DNA of 64,000 nucleotides from Marinobacterium iners (GTDB taxonomy: Bacteria > Pseudomonadota > Gammaproteobacteria > Pseudomonadales > Balneatricaceae). Positions 1 to 7,663 of the stretch are shown here, one piece after another. The stretch spans positions 3,100,001 to 3,164,000 of the forward strand of contig NZ_CP022297.1 in the NCBI RefSeq assembly GCF_017310015.1, in the 5' to 3' direction. The translations under genes and the position numbers were made by a program. The notes beneath the pieces are model-generated. The model searched no databases. It was given only the letters and a program-made list of their open reading frames with translations, and was not told where the DNA came from. Within the stretch, counting starts at the first letter, position 1. Each line of letters starts with the position of its first letter.

Positions 1-161
1 GGCCGAACTTGTCACAGTACCCCGCTTCATCAGCCTTGAAAGCCTCACGGGCGTCAGCGTTGTTGAAGGAGTAGCACATTTTGTTCAGCGGATAGCCTTT
101 GGTGGACATGGGGCCGTCGAAAAAGATCGTACCCGGTATCTCGCGGTGCGTTGAGCTCATG
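1..161 (-). CDS. ligA: Protocatechuate 4,5-dioxygenase alpha subunit (partial, N-terminal part)
   Basis: The minus strand opens at an ATG ending at 161, preceded by an AGGAGA ribosome site, and is read out of the left window edge after about 53 codons. The visible protein has the LigA-type N-terminus, including IPGTIFFDG and the conserved block STKGYPLNKMCYSFN. LigA is the small helical subunit of the Fe(II) extradiol dioxygenase LigAB, which opens protocatechuate between carbons 4 and 5 to give 4-carboxy-2-hydroxymuconate semialdehyde. It is the last visible gene of the minus-strand ligJ-ligK-ligU-ligI-ligA run. The catalytic ligB is expected just beyond the edge but is not seen. Confidence 0.9.
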
Positions 162-174
162 ATCAGTTCTCCTG

Positions 175-1047
175 TCAGGACCAGTAAAGTCGCATCGGGT
201 TGTCGACCAGCAGCTTTTGCTGCAGTTCGGCGGTGGTTGCGATCTGCGGGATAACGTCCACCAGTTTGCCGTCATCAGGGGTATGAGACTTCATATTGGG
301 GTGCGGCCAGTCGGTACCCCACAGGCAACGATCCGGGAATTTTTCGACCAGCGCCTTCATGAACGGCACCACATCGCTGTAATCCGGTGGAGTCTGGGTC
401 AGGCGTTCGGGGCAGGTGGTCTTCACCCAAACCTTTTCATTGCCGCCCATGAAATCGATGAAACGTTGGAAATCAGGGTGATCGACGCCCTTGGTCACAT
501 CCGGACGCCCCATATGGTCGACTACGATGGTGGTGTCGAGCTGATTCAGGAAGGGAATCAGATCTTCCAGATCCGGTGCTTCGAAGTAGACCACAATATG
601 CCAGCCCAGTGGCTTGATCTTCTCGGCAATCGACAGGAATACTTCTTTCGGCGTGGTGTCGACCAGACGCTTGACGAAGTTGAAACGCACGGCACGCACA
701 CCGGCCTTATCCATCGCTTTAAGCTCTTCCACGGTGATCGCAGGATCTACGACGGCCACACCGCGCGCCAGCTCACCGGCGCTTTCCAGTGCATCGACCA
801 GCGCAGCGTTGTCGGTACCGTGGCAGGATGCCTGCACGATGACGTTGCGCTCAAAGCCAAGGTAGTCACGCAGCTCGAACAGCTTTTCCTTGGGCGCATC
901 ACAAGGGGTGTACTTGCGCTTGGGGTGGTAAGGGAACGTGTCCGCCGGCCCAAATACGTGGCAGTGCGCATCAACGGCTCCGGCAGGCGCCTTGAACTCA
1001 GGCTTGCTCGGGTTGGCGTGGAAAGGAAGGTAGTCAGGATCCATCAT
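175..1047 (-). CDS. ligI: 2-pyrone-4,6-dicarboxylate hydrolase
   Basis: This 290-residue amidohydrolase-superfamily protein hydrolyses 2-pyrone-4,6-dicarboxylate (the lactone made by LigC) to 4-oxalomesaconate in the cytoplasm. The N-terminal DAHCHVFGP motif (about residues 26-34) and the late WGTDWPHPNM motif with the catalytic aspartate match LigI, a metal-independent member of the family. Length is normal. It lies 13 bases upstream of ligA and about 20 bases downstream of the tautomerase gene, so it belongs to one operon. Two adjacent ATG codons could each start it; I use the outer one. Confidence 0.93.
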   Translation of the reverse strand: MMDPDYLPFHANPSKPEFKAPAGAVDAHCHVFGPADTFPYHPKRKYTPCDAPKEKLFELRDYLGFERNVIVQASCHGTDNAALVDALESAGELARGVAVVDPAITVEELKAMDKAGVRAVRFNFVKRLVDTTPKEVFLSIAEKIKPLGWHIVVYFEAPDLEDLIPFLNQLDTTIVVDHMGRPDVTKGVDHPDFQRFIDFMGGNEKVWVKTTCPERLTQTPPDYSDVVPFMKALVEKFPDRCLWGTDWPHPNMKSHTPDDGKLVDVIPQIATTAELQQKLLVDNPMRLYWS

Positions 1048-1067
1048 CTCATTACACCTGCTTGGAA

Positions 1068-2132
1068 TCAGTTATTGTGGGTAAAGACTTCACCGTCAAA
1101 AAGCTTGCGGGCCGTTCTCAGAATCGCGGCGGAGGCCACTTGACCTCTGGCATCCATATCCAGGATCACGCTCATCTCGCCGAGCGGGTGTTCAACCGAC
1201 AGCATCTTGCGTGCACCTTCCGGCACTTCGGCAATCGCTGCGGCGGGTGAACCGGGCAGTACCGCCGCAGTCGCTACGCTGACCGCACCCAGTACACCGA
1301 TGGAAGCGTGACAGCGGTGCGGAATGAACGTACGCGTTGACAGGGCACCGCCGTTGGTGGCCCGGCTGACCATGCTCATCTTCGGTACCGATTTTGCGCT
1401 GACATCGCCGAGATTCATCAGCGGACCGGCTTTGAGACGGATGGCTTCCAGCTTTTCACGCAGCACAATGTTGGCTTCCAGCTCTTCACGGGATTCCGTG
1501 CCGCTGATGCCCATGTCTTCGGCGCGCATCACCACCACGGGCATGCCGTTATCGATCAGAGTGACTTCGACACCATCTATCACATCGACCGTATTACCGG
1601 TGGGCAACAAGGCACCGCAACTGGAACCGGCGGTATCTTCAAATGTGATCGGCACAGCCGCAGAACTGCCGGGCACGCCATCAATGCAGGCATCGCCCAC
1701 ATAGCTGACCTGGCCTTCAGGGGTGCTGACACGGGCGCGGGCGATCTGGCCGGTGTTTTCCATAAAGATACGCACTTCGGTCTCGCCGTTCTGCGCCTCC
1801 ACAAGGCCACGCTCGATGGCAAAGGGGCCAACACCGGCAAGGATGTTGCCGCAGTTCTGTGCATCGGTGACGATCGCCTGATCAACGAATACCTGTAGGA
1901 ACAGATAGTCCACATCGGCATCGTCCCGGTCGGACGTTTTGACCACGGCTACCTTGGAGGTCAGCGGATCGCCACCGCCCATACCGTCGATCTGGCGCGG
2001 GTCGGGCGACCCCATGACCCGCAGCAGAAAGGCGTCGCGTTCGGCAGTGTCGACCGGCAGATCAGACGCGAGGAAGTAACCGCCCTTGGAAGTCCCGCCT
2101 CGCATCCACATGCAGCGGACGCCATCAGACAT
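1068..2132 (-). CDS. galD: 4-oxalomesaconate tautomerase (PrpF-like isomerase)
   Basis: The 354-residue protein belongs to the PrpF/diaminopimelate-epimerase-like fold and closely resembles the GalD/LigU branch, with MWMRGGTSKGGYF near the N-terminus, GSPDPRQIDGMGGGDPLTSK and DAQNCGNILAGVGPFA. The family isomerises 4-oxalomesaconate between double-bond isomers so that the hydratase LigJ can act. Its ATG overlaps the stop of the upstream aldolase gene by 8 bases, suggesting translational coupling. Called ligU in sphingomonads and galD in gallate-degrading pseudomonads; which isomer it makes cannot be told from sequence. Confidence 0.92.
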   Translation of the reverse strand: MSDGVRCMWMRGGTSKGGYFLASDLPVDTAERDAFLLRVMGSPDPRQIDGMGGGDPLTSKVAVVKTSDRDDADVDYLFLQVFVDQAIVTDAQNCGNILAGVGPFAIERGLVEAQNGETEVRIFMENTGQIARARVSTPEGQVSYVGDACIDGVPGSSAAVPITFEDTAGSSCGALLPTGNTVDVIDGVEVTLIDNGMPVVVMRAEDMGISGTESREELEANIVLREKLEAIRLKAGPLMNLGDVSAKSVPKMSMVSRATNGGALSTRTFIPHRCHASIGVLGAVSVATAAVLPGSPAAAIAEVPEGARKMLSVEHPLGEMSVILDMDARGQVASAAILRTARKLFDGEVFTHNN

Positions 2133-2802
2133 ACTTCAGTCCTTTCTCTTTCAAACGCGGGCGCATGTCATAGATGTCCAGGCCCAGTTCGCCGTTGGCC
2201 ATGCGTACGCGCTTGGACTCCTCCAGCGCCATGCGCTTGCGCGACAGCTCCAGCACTTCGGCGGCCTTTTCGCGTCGAACGACAACCACACCATCGTCGT
2301 CGGCGACAATCACATCACCCGGGTAGATCAGCTGATCGGCACAGGCAAGCGGGATGTTTACTGAGCCCAGAGTTTCCTTGATCGTACCCTCGGCGAAGAC
2401 GGCTTTCGACCACACCGGGAAGTTCATCTGGCGCAGGTCGCGCGTATCGCGTACACCGCCATCAATGATCAGGCCCACCACACCGCGTGACTGAGCCGAT
2501 GTCGCCAGCAGGTCACCAAAGAAACCATGAACAGAGGGAGAGGTCGGCGCGAACACCATCATGTCGCCCTTCTGACACTGTTCGATCGCCACATGCATCA
2601 TCCAGTTGTCACCGGCAGCGCCGGAAATGGTCACGGCAGAACCGGCCACAGCCACGTCCTGCTGGATCGGACGCATATAGTGCGCCAGCAGACCAACACG
2701 GCCCTGGGCCTCGTGAATGGTGGCCACACCACATTCAGCCAGACCATCGATAACCGCCTGATCGGCGCGTTCAATATGTTGAACGACTACATTTTCTCTC
2801 AT
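2125..2802 (-). CDS. ligK: 4-carboxy-4-hydroxy-2-oxoadipate aldolase / oxaloacetate decarboxylase
   Basis: A 225-residue protein of the RraA-like class II pyruvate aldolase family (LigK/GalC/ProA). It cleaves 4-carboxy-4-hydroxy-2-oxoadipate into pyruvate and oxaloacetate, the last step of protocatechuate 4,5-cleavage, and the family also decarboxylates oxaloacetate. The diagnostic central block GLIIDGGVRDTRDL, with the catalytic Arg/Asp, and the later YPGDVIVADDDGVVVV strand are present. A CAGGAG ribosome site precedes the ATG. It sits between ligJ and galD in the operon and overlaps galD by 8 bases. Also called galC. Confidence 0.92.
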   Translation of the reverse strand: MRENVVVQHIERADQAVIDGLAECGVATIHEAQGRVGLLAHYMRPIQQDVAVAGSAVTISGAAGDNWMMHVAIEQCQKGDMMVFAPTSPSVHGFFGDLLATSAQSRGVVGLIIDGGVRDTRDLRQMNFPVWSKAVFAEGTIKETLGSVNIPLACADQLIYPGDVIVADDDGVVVVRREKAAEVLELSRKRMALEESKRVRMANGELGLDIYDMRPRLKEKGLKYV

Positions 2803-2817
2803 GACAAAAAACTCCTG

Positions 2818-3831
2818 TTAGGCCGGAATTTTCAGACGGCTGAATACACGACGGCTGTTGTGCTCGAAGATGTCCTGCTTCTGCTCGACGGTCAGCGCCT
2901 TGTTACCATCGATGTAACGCTTGGTGTCATCGAAGAAATGACCGGTTTCCGGGTCGATACCCCGCACGGCGCCGATCATTTCAGAGGCGAACAGGATGTT
3001 CTTGGTCGGCACGATGTCCAGCAGCAGGTCGATACCGCGCTGATGGTAGACACAGGTGTCGAAATAGATGTTGTTCAGTACGCGCTCTTCCAGTTCAAAG
3101 CCCTGATCCAGCGCCAGACCGCGGAAACGCCCCCAATGGTAGGGAACGGCACCGCCGCCGTGCGGAATGATGATTTTAAGATCCGGGAAGTCCTTGAACA
3201 CATCGGACATCATCAACTGCTGGAAGCCAGTGGTGTCGGCACCCAGGTAGTGGGAACCGGTGGTGTGGAAGCAGTCGTTGCAGGCGGCGCTCACGTGCAC
3301 CATCGCCGGGATATCGTACTCGACCATTTTTTCGTAGATCGGGTAGAAGGAGCGGTCCGCCAAGGAGGAACCATTCCAGTGCCCCCCACTGGGGTCCGGA
3401 TTCAGGTTGATGCCGATGAAGCCCATCTGCTCAACGGTACGCACTATTTCCGCAACGGACTTGGCCGGATCAACACCAGGAGACTGCGGCAGCTGGGCAA
3501 CAGGGGCAAAGTTGTTCGGGAACAGATCACACACGCGACGGATCAGGTCGTTCTGGTGTTCAGTCCAGAACTGGCTGGTATGCTCGTTGCCGATGTGATG
3601 ACCCATCCAGCTGGCACGCGGAGAGAAGATGGTCAGGTCGGTACCACGCTCCTGCTGCAAACGCAGCTGGTTCTTCTCGATGGTTTCACGTATCTCGTCA
3701 TCGCTGATGATGATCTGGCCCTTTTCACCGATAAAGTTGGGGTCCTTGGCAACGGCTTGTTTCTGTTTTTCGCGGTACTCACCTACCTGCGGCGGCGTGG
3801 TGGTGTAGTGACCATGGCAATCGATAATCAT
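2818..3831 (-). CDS. ligJ: 4-oxalomesaconate hydratase
   Basis: A 337-residue amidohydrolase-superfamily protein matching LigJ, a zinc-dependent hydratase that adds water to the 4-oxalomesaconate isomer to form 4-carboxy-4-hydroxy-2-oxoadipate. Candidate metal ligands are the N-terminal CHGHY His-x-His, the MVHVSA histidine mid-protein and the Glu of ASEMIGAVRG. I chose the ATG at 3831 because AAGGTG lies six bases ahead of it; a GTG at 3840 would overlap that ribosome site. It is the first gene of the lig operon and is divergent from the LysR gene at 3979. Confidence 0.92.
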   Translation of the reverse strand: MIIDCHGHYTTTPPQVGEYREKQKQAVAKDPNFIGEKGQIIISDDEIRETIEKNQLRLQQERGTDLTIFSPRASWMGHHIGNEHTSQFWTEHQNDLIRRVCDLFPNNFAPVAQLPQSPGVDPAKSVAEIVRTVEQMGFIGINLNPDPSGGHWNGSSLADRSFYPIYEKMVEYDIPAMVHVSAACNDCFHTTGSHYLGADTTGFQQLMMSDVFKDFPDLKIIIPHGGGAVPYHWGRFRGLALDQGFELEERVLNNIYFDTCVYHQRGIDLLLDIVPTKNILFASEMIGAVRGIDPETGHFFDDTKRYIDGNKALTVEQKQDIFEHNSRRVFSRLKIPA

Positions 3832-3978
3832 CTCGGGCACCTTATAAATCGGTTCTAACGCTCAATGTCAGTGCATCTAGTATTCGCCTGTGTAACAGGA
3901 CTGGCTATTTCAATTTGACCACAATACTATTGATTTTTGAGAACACCCTATCAGGAAACAGCCTTCCCGGGAGGGACC
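3832..3978. promoter_or_regulatory. Divergent control region between lig operon and lysR
   Basis: This 147-base gap separates divergently transcribed ligJ and the tandem-HTH LysR gene. This is the classical layout for a LysR-type regulator controlling the neighbouring operon. It must hold both promoters. An A/T-rich stretch (TTTCAATTTGACCACAATAC, near 3908) could be a LysR T-N11-A type site, but no perfect palindrome is visible, so the binding site is not assigned. Confidence 0.5.
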
Positions 3979-5199
3979 ATGCAGTTCACCATGCCCAACT
4001 TGAGACACCTGCGGGTGTTCATGGAAGTAGCCAGATGCCGCAGCATCAGCAAAGCGGCACCACTGGTTTTCCTGTCTCAGCCCGCAATCACCCAAGCGAT
4101 AGGAAAACTGGAAGCACAGCTTGAAACCGAGTTATTCGAACGCCATTCCAACGGCATGTTTCCCACCCCGTCCGGCGAAGCCTTGTATAACCGTATCAGT
4201 CGCTGCATGGGTTATCTTGAGCGCGGTATCCGAGCCGCTCAAAAGAGCGCTCAATCCCAGAATGGTGGCCCATCAAGCCTGCTGCCACTGCTGACGACGA
4301 CACAGCTGAGGGCCCTGATCGCCATCACCGAAAGCCACAGTTTCAGCGTCGCCAGCCGCAACCTGGATCTGTCGCAATCATCTTTGCACCGCGCCGGACG
4401 CGAGCTGGAACATCTGCTGGGTATCACATTATTCGAAAAGGCCAGGACCGGTATTACTCCCACCCGCGCCGCCGAACTGCTGGCTCGCGCCGCCAAGCTG
4501 GGATTTGCCGAAATCAAGCAGGGCCATTATGAAATCAGCGCCCTGCAGTTCCGTGAAGTCGGCAGGATCATCATGGGCAGCATGCCACTGGCCCGTACAT
4601 CCATCCTGCCGGATGTCATCAACCGCTTCAGCATGGCTCACCCGGATATCGGCATTAACGTGGTGGATGCACCCTATGACGACCTGCTGTTCCACCTGCG
4701 CAATGGTGATCTGGACCTGCTGATCGGTGCACTGCGCTTTCCGCCCCCTGCCGATGACATTATTCAGGAAGAGTTATTGGCCCCACCGCTTGCCATCATC
4801 GGCCGCAAAGATCACCCTCTTCGGCAACACCGTACGCTTACACTGGAGGATATTGGTCAATACGGTTGGGTTGTACCTCGAATCGGAACACCCACACGTG
4901 CATTTTTCGACACCCTGTTCAGTGATCGCGGCGCCAAACAACCTACACGACTCGTTGAAACCAGTTCACAAATACTTATTCGAGAGCTACTTAGTGGCAG
5001 CGACCGACTGACCCTGATTTCGACCCACCAGGTAGAGCATGAATTGCGCCAGGGCATACTCGGGGTTATACCCTACTCTCTAAGCCATACAAGACGGCCC
5101 ATAGGGCTTACACTGCGCCGTGACTGGCAACCCACACCGACACAAAGCCGTTTTATCAAAATGCTGAAAGAAGCGGCCTCACGTTATTCCGACATCTAA
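3979..5199 (+). CDS. LysR-type regulator with two N-terminal HTH domains
   Basis: The 406-residue protein is about 100 residues longer than a usual LysR regulator. Residues ~6-68 form a LysR winged helix (NLRHLRVFMEVARCRSISKA, then SQPAITQAIGKLE, then LFERHS). Residues ~105-165 form a second one (TTTQLRALIAI, then LSQSSLHRAGRELE, then LFEKARTGITPT). A LysR effector-binding domain follows (GRIIMGSMPLARTSILPDVI onward). The start at 3979 places the first helix as usual. It probably controls the divergent lig operon and perhaps ligC. A decayed copy of its 3' end lies at 20738-21233. The effector is unknown; a pathway intermediate is likely by context. Confidence 0.88.
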   Translation: MQFTMPNLRHLRVFMEVARCRSISKAAPLVFLSQPAITQAIGKLEAQLETELFERHSNGMFPTPSGEALYNRISRCMGYLERGIRAAQKSAQSQNGGPSSLLPLLTTTQLRALIAITESHSFSVASRNLDLSQSSLHRAGRELEHLLGITLFEKARTGITPTRAAELLARAAKLGFAEIKQGHYEISALQFREVGRIIMGSMPLARTSILPDVINRFSMAHPDIGINVVDAPYDDLLFHLRNGDLDLLIGALRFPPPADDIIQEELLAPPLAIIGRKDHPLRQHRTLTLEDIGQYGWVVPRIGTPTRAFFDTLFSDRGAKQPTRLVETSSQILIRELLSGSDRLTLISTHQVEHELRQGILGVIPYSLSHTRRPIGLTLRRDWQPTPTQSRFIKMLKEAASRYSDI

Positions 5200-5315
5200 G
5201 AAACTCATCGCTTTGCAAAAATTGAATAGCACAAGAGGTTATTCAATTACTCAACTGCGTGGGCCGGTGGTAGATTTTGGTACAAATGCAACGCACCGGC
5301 GCAGCATTCCCTTAT
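4768..5315 (+). repeat. Left copy of imperfect direct repeat (lysR 3' end plus downstream spacer)
   Basis: Bases from the last third of lysR through the spacer before ligC recur, diverged, at 20738-21345. Shared stretches include GTGCATTTTTCGACACC, GGGGTTATACCCTACTC and GCAAAAATTGAATAGC. Both copies have the same orientation and lie about 16 kb apart on either side of the A+T-rich phthalate island. This copy is intact and coding; the right copy is broken. Confidence 0.9.
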
Positions 5316-5349
5316 TTGATTTTTGGCTTCAGTATCAGGAGATACATGC

Positions 5350-6303
5350 ATGAGACTGTGTGTAGCGGGCGCAAGCGGCGCCTTTGGCATGAAACATATG
5401 GACGCAATTGCTGCTATCGATGGCGCAACTGTTACCTCGGTTGTAGGCACCAAGATCGATGTGATCCGCCAGTTCGCTGAAGAACGCAACGTTCCCCACT
5501 ACACCACTGACCTGGCCAAAGCTCTGGCGCGTGATGACGTTGACGGCGTCATTCTGGCCACTCCGACTCAGTTGCATGCGTCTCAGGCGATCCAGTGCCT
5601 TGAGGCCGGCAAGCACGTCATGGTGGAAATCCCCATGGCTGACAATATTGAAGATGCGCGCAAGTTGGTTGAAGTGCAGAAGAAGACCGGTCTGGTTGCC
5701 ATGGCAGGCCACACCCGTCGCTTCAACCCGAGCCACCAGTGGATCCACAACAAGATCCAGGCCGGTGAACTGAAAATTCAGCAAATGGATGTGCAAACCT
5801 ACTTCTTCCGTCGCACCAACACTAATGCCAAGGGTCAGGCCCGTTCCTGGACCGACCACTTGCTGTGGCACCACGCCTGCCACACAGTTGACCTGTTCCA
5901 ATACCAGACCGGTGAAAAAACCACCAAGGTGCAGGCGATGGAAGGTCCGCACCACCCAGACCTGGGCATCGCCATGGACATGAGCATCGGCATGAAGGCC
6001 GAAAACGGCGCGCTCTGCACTCTGTCTTTGTCATTCAACAACGACGGTCCTTTCGGCACCTTCTTCCGCTATATCTGTGACAACGGCACCTACATTGCCC
6101 GTTACGACGACCTGTACGACGGCAACGAAAACAAGATCGACCTGACCGGCGTGGCTGTCTCCAACAACGGTATCGAGTTGCAGGATCGGGAGTTCATCGC
6201 CGCCATTCGGGAAGGACGTGAGCCGAATTCCAGCGTGGCTCAATGTCTGCCTGCGATGGAAACCCTGCATCAACTGGAACAGTGCCTGCAGGCCGAGAGC
6301 TAA
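5350..6303 (+). CDS. ligC: 4-carboxy-2-hydroxymuconate-6-semialdehyde dehydrogenase
   Basis: A 317-residue Gfo/Idh/MocA-family NAD(P)-dependent dehydrogenase. It oxidises the hemiacetal form of the LigAB ring-cleavage product to 2-pyrone-4,6-dicarboxylate. The N-terminal dinucleotide motif is GASGAFGMKHM, followed by EIPMAD and the LigC-typical HTRRFNPSHQWIHNKI and YFFRR, DHLLWHHACHTVDLF segments. I prefer the ATG at 5350, eight bases after CAGGAG, over the out-of-frame ATG at 5346. It is on the plus strand after lysR, separated from the rest of the lig operon, and precedes an aldo/keto reductase. Confidence 0.93.
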   Translation: MRLCVAGASGAFGMKHMDAIAAIDGATVTSVVGTKIDVIRQFAEERNVPHYTTDLAKALARDDVDGVILATPTQLHASQAIQCLEAGKHVMVEIPMADNIEDARKLVEVQKKTGLVAMAGHTRRFNPSHQWIHNKIQAGELKIQQMDVQTYFFRRTNTNAKGQARSWTDHLLWHHACHTVDLFQYQTGEKTTKVQAMEGPHHPDLGIAMDMSIGMKAENGALCTLSLSFNNDGPFGTFFRYICDNGTYIARYDDLYDGNENKIDLTGVAVSNNGIELQDREFIAAIREGREPNSSVAQCLPAMETLHQLEQCLQAES

Positions 6304-6331
6304 TCATCCTGATATCGATGGAGATCACCAC

Positions 6332-7327
6332 ATGAGCACAACGCTTAACAGCCACTTCAACCAGCCCGGCATCGGCCTTGGCTGTATGAATCTGTCACAC
6401 GCTTACGGCACGCCATTGCCTGAAGCAGATGCGATTCAGGCATTACGTCAGGCGTTTGACATGGGGTATCGCCATTTCGATACCGCTACCCTTTATGGTG
6501 GCGGGCGCAACGAAACAGTGGTCGGCAAGGCTCTGAAGGATCAGCGTCAATCGTTGTTCCTTGCCAGCAAGTGCGGCATGGCGATAGGTCAGGAAAGCGG
6601 CAAGAAAGAGATTGACGGCCGACCCGATACCCTGCGTGCCCAGTGCGAAGCCAGTCTGCGTCGCCTGCAAACCGACCACATCGATCTCTATTATCTGCAC
6701 CGTCTCGACCCCAATACTCCGATCGAAGACAGTGTCGGCGCCCTGTCAGACCTGGTACGCGAAGGAAAGATCGGCGCCATCGGTCTGTCTGAGGTCTCCG
6801 CAGCTACCCTTAAACGTGCCCAGCGCGTGCACCCGATTGCCGCCCTGCAAACCGAGTACTCACTCTGGTCTCGCAACGCCGAGATTGCGGTTTTGGATGC
6901 CTGCCGCGAATCAGGCACTGCCTTTGTCGCTTTCAGTCCTTTGGCGCGCGGGTTCCTGACCAACACCCTGCTGGACGTGGATACGCTGGTCGAAAAGGAT
7001 ATCCGCAACAACATGCCCCGCTTCTACAAGGAGAACTATCCGCAGAACCTGAACCTGCTGGAGGGATATGTTGCAATCGCCAACGAAGTGGGCTGCTCAC
7101 CGGCACAGTTGGCACTGGCCTGGGTTCGCTCCAAGGGCGACTTTATTGTGCCGATTCCGGGCACCCGTTTTGTTTCACACATGAAAGAAAACCTGGCTGC
7201 CGATAGCGTCAGCCTGACCGCAGATGTGGTCACGCGCCTGGATCAATTGATCAACCAGAATACCGTTCACGGCCCTCGCTACAGTGCTGTACAGCAGGCC
7301 GAGATCGATACCGAGGAGTTTACATGA
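6332..7327 (+). CDS. Aldo/keto reductase
   Basis: A 331-residue member of the aldo/keto reductase superfamily, NADPH-dependent TIM barrels that reduce aldehydes or ketones. The catalytic tetrad is visible: Asp and Tyr in FDTATLYGGGRNE, Lys in FLASKCGM and His in YYLHRLDP. The cofactor-binding end includes IPIPGTRFVSHMKENL. It follows ligC by 28 bases and is probably cotranscribed with it. Its substrate is unknown; an aldehyde side product of the meta pathway is possible but not shown. The final ten codons recur at 21351-21377. Confidence 0.85.
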   Translation: MSTTLNSHFNQPGIGLGCMNLSHAYGTPLPEADAIQALRQAFDMGYRHFDTATLYGGGRNETVVGKALKDQRQSLFLASKCGMAIGQESGKKEIDGRPDTLRAQCEASLRRLQTDHIDLYYLHRLDPNTPIEDSVGALSDLVREGKIGAIGLSEVSAATLKRAQRVHPIAALQTEYSLWSRNAEIAVLDACRESGTAFVAFSPLARGFLTNTLLDVDTLVEKDIRNNMPRFYKENYPQNLNLLEGYVAIANEVGCSPAQLALAWVRSKGDFIVPIPGTRFVSHMKENLAADSVSLTADVVTRLDQLINQNTVHGPRYSAVQQAEIDTEEFT

Positions 7328-7423
7328 TCACAGATGAATGGTTCTAGCCATACACATATAAAAACTATCGGTATAAAAACGCACGCAAAAATACAAGAAC
7401 ATAATTAAAACTGGGACATACTT

Positions 7424-7550
7424 CATGAAAAAATCAATCAATACTACTGGTTTTAAGTTACTTTTTTGCCGCTGCTACCATTACAGTGGAATGACTGCTG
7501 ATTACTCCTTGCGTTTTTCCCGTTTCTTCTCGTCCGTATGTAATTTTTAG
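7424..7550 (+). pseudogene. Possible remnant of a TRAP DctP gene start
   Basis: An ATG followed by a Lys-rich, signal-peptide-like start (MKKSINTTGFKLLF) leads, with one frame slip, to an AAATITVE-type hydrophobic stretch and then LRFSRFF, before a stop at about 7549. The intact dctP at 21435 reads ADVTLRFAHFWPAV at the equivalent place. The position, directly after the aldo/keto reductase, is the position dctP would hold if the island were absent. The match is short and the DNA well diverged, so this is tentative. Confidence 0.4.
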
Positions 7551-7622
7551 AGGAGGGTTCACAAACTTATAACCATAGAAATATAAAGACGGTTAATGGT
7601 AATAATAGAATCAGTGTACATA

Positions 7623-7636
7623 GTTGGTTGACCAAC
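7623..7636. promoter_or_regulatory. Palindrome upstream of TAXI transporter gene
   Basis: GTTGGTTGACCAAC is a perfect 6-2-6 inverted repeat ending 27 bases before the TAXI start codon. Its GTCAACCAA half resembles the GTCAACAAA arm of the larger palindrome at 16632, so one regulator could act at both. Confidence 0.45.
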
Positions 7637-7663
7637 AAAGTTAAAAATAAGAGGAATTTAACT

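Larger units (their letters stand above)
7328..7663. other. A+T-rich gap; left edge of the phthalate island
   Basis: The gap after the aldo/keto reductase marks an abrupt fall in G+C. It holds a possible broken dctP start (7424-7550), the palindrome at 7623-7636 and the leader of the TAXI gene. No intact gene is seen. Confidence 0.6.

Noticed and set aside
217..1143. 308-codon plus-strand open frame opposite ligI
   Set aside because: It is the antisense of a well-recognised LigI gene and has no ribosome site or family-like sequence.
2527..3858. 443-codon plus-strand open frame opposite ligK and ligJ
   Set aside because: It spans two real genes on the other strand; the length comes from G+C-rich codon use, not coding.
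7328..7663. tRNA gene as an attachment site for the island
   Set aside because: No cloverleaf-like sequence or tRNA 3' end was seen at either boundary, and no integrase gene is present.
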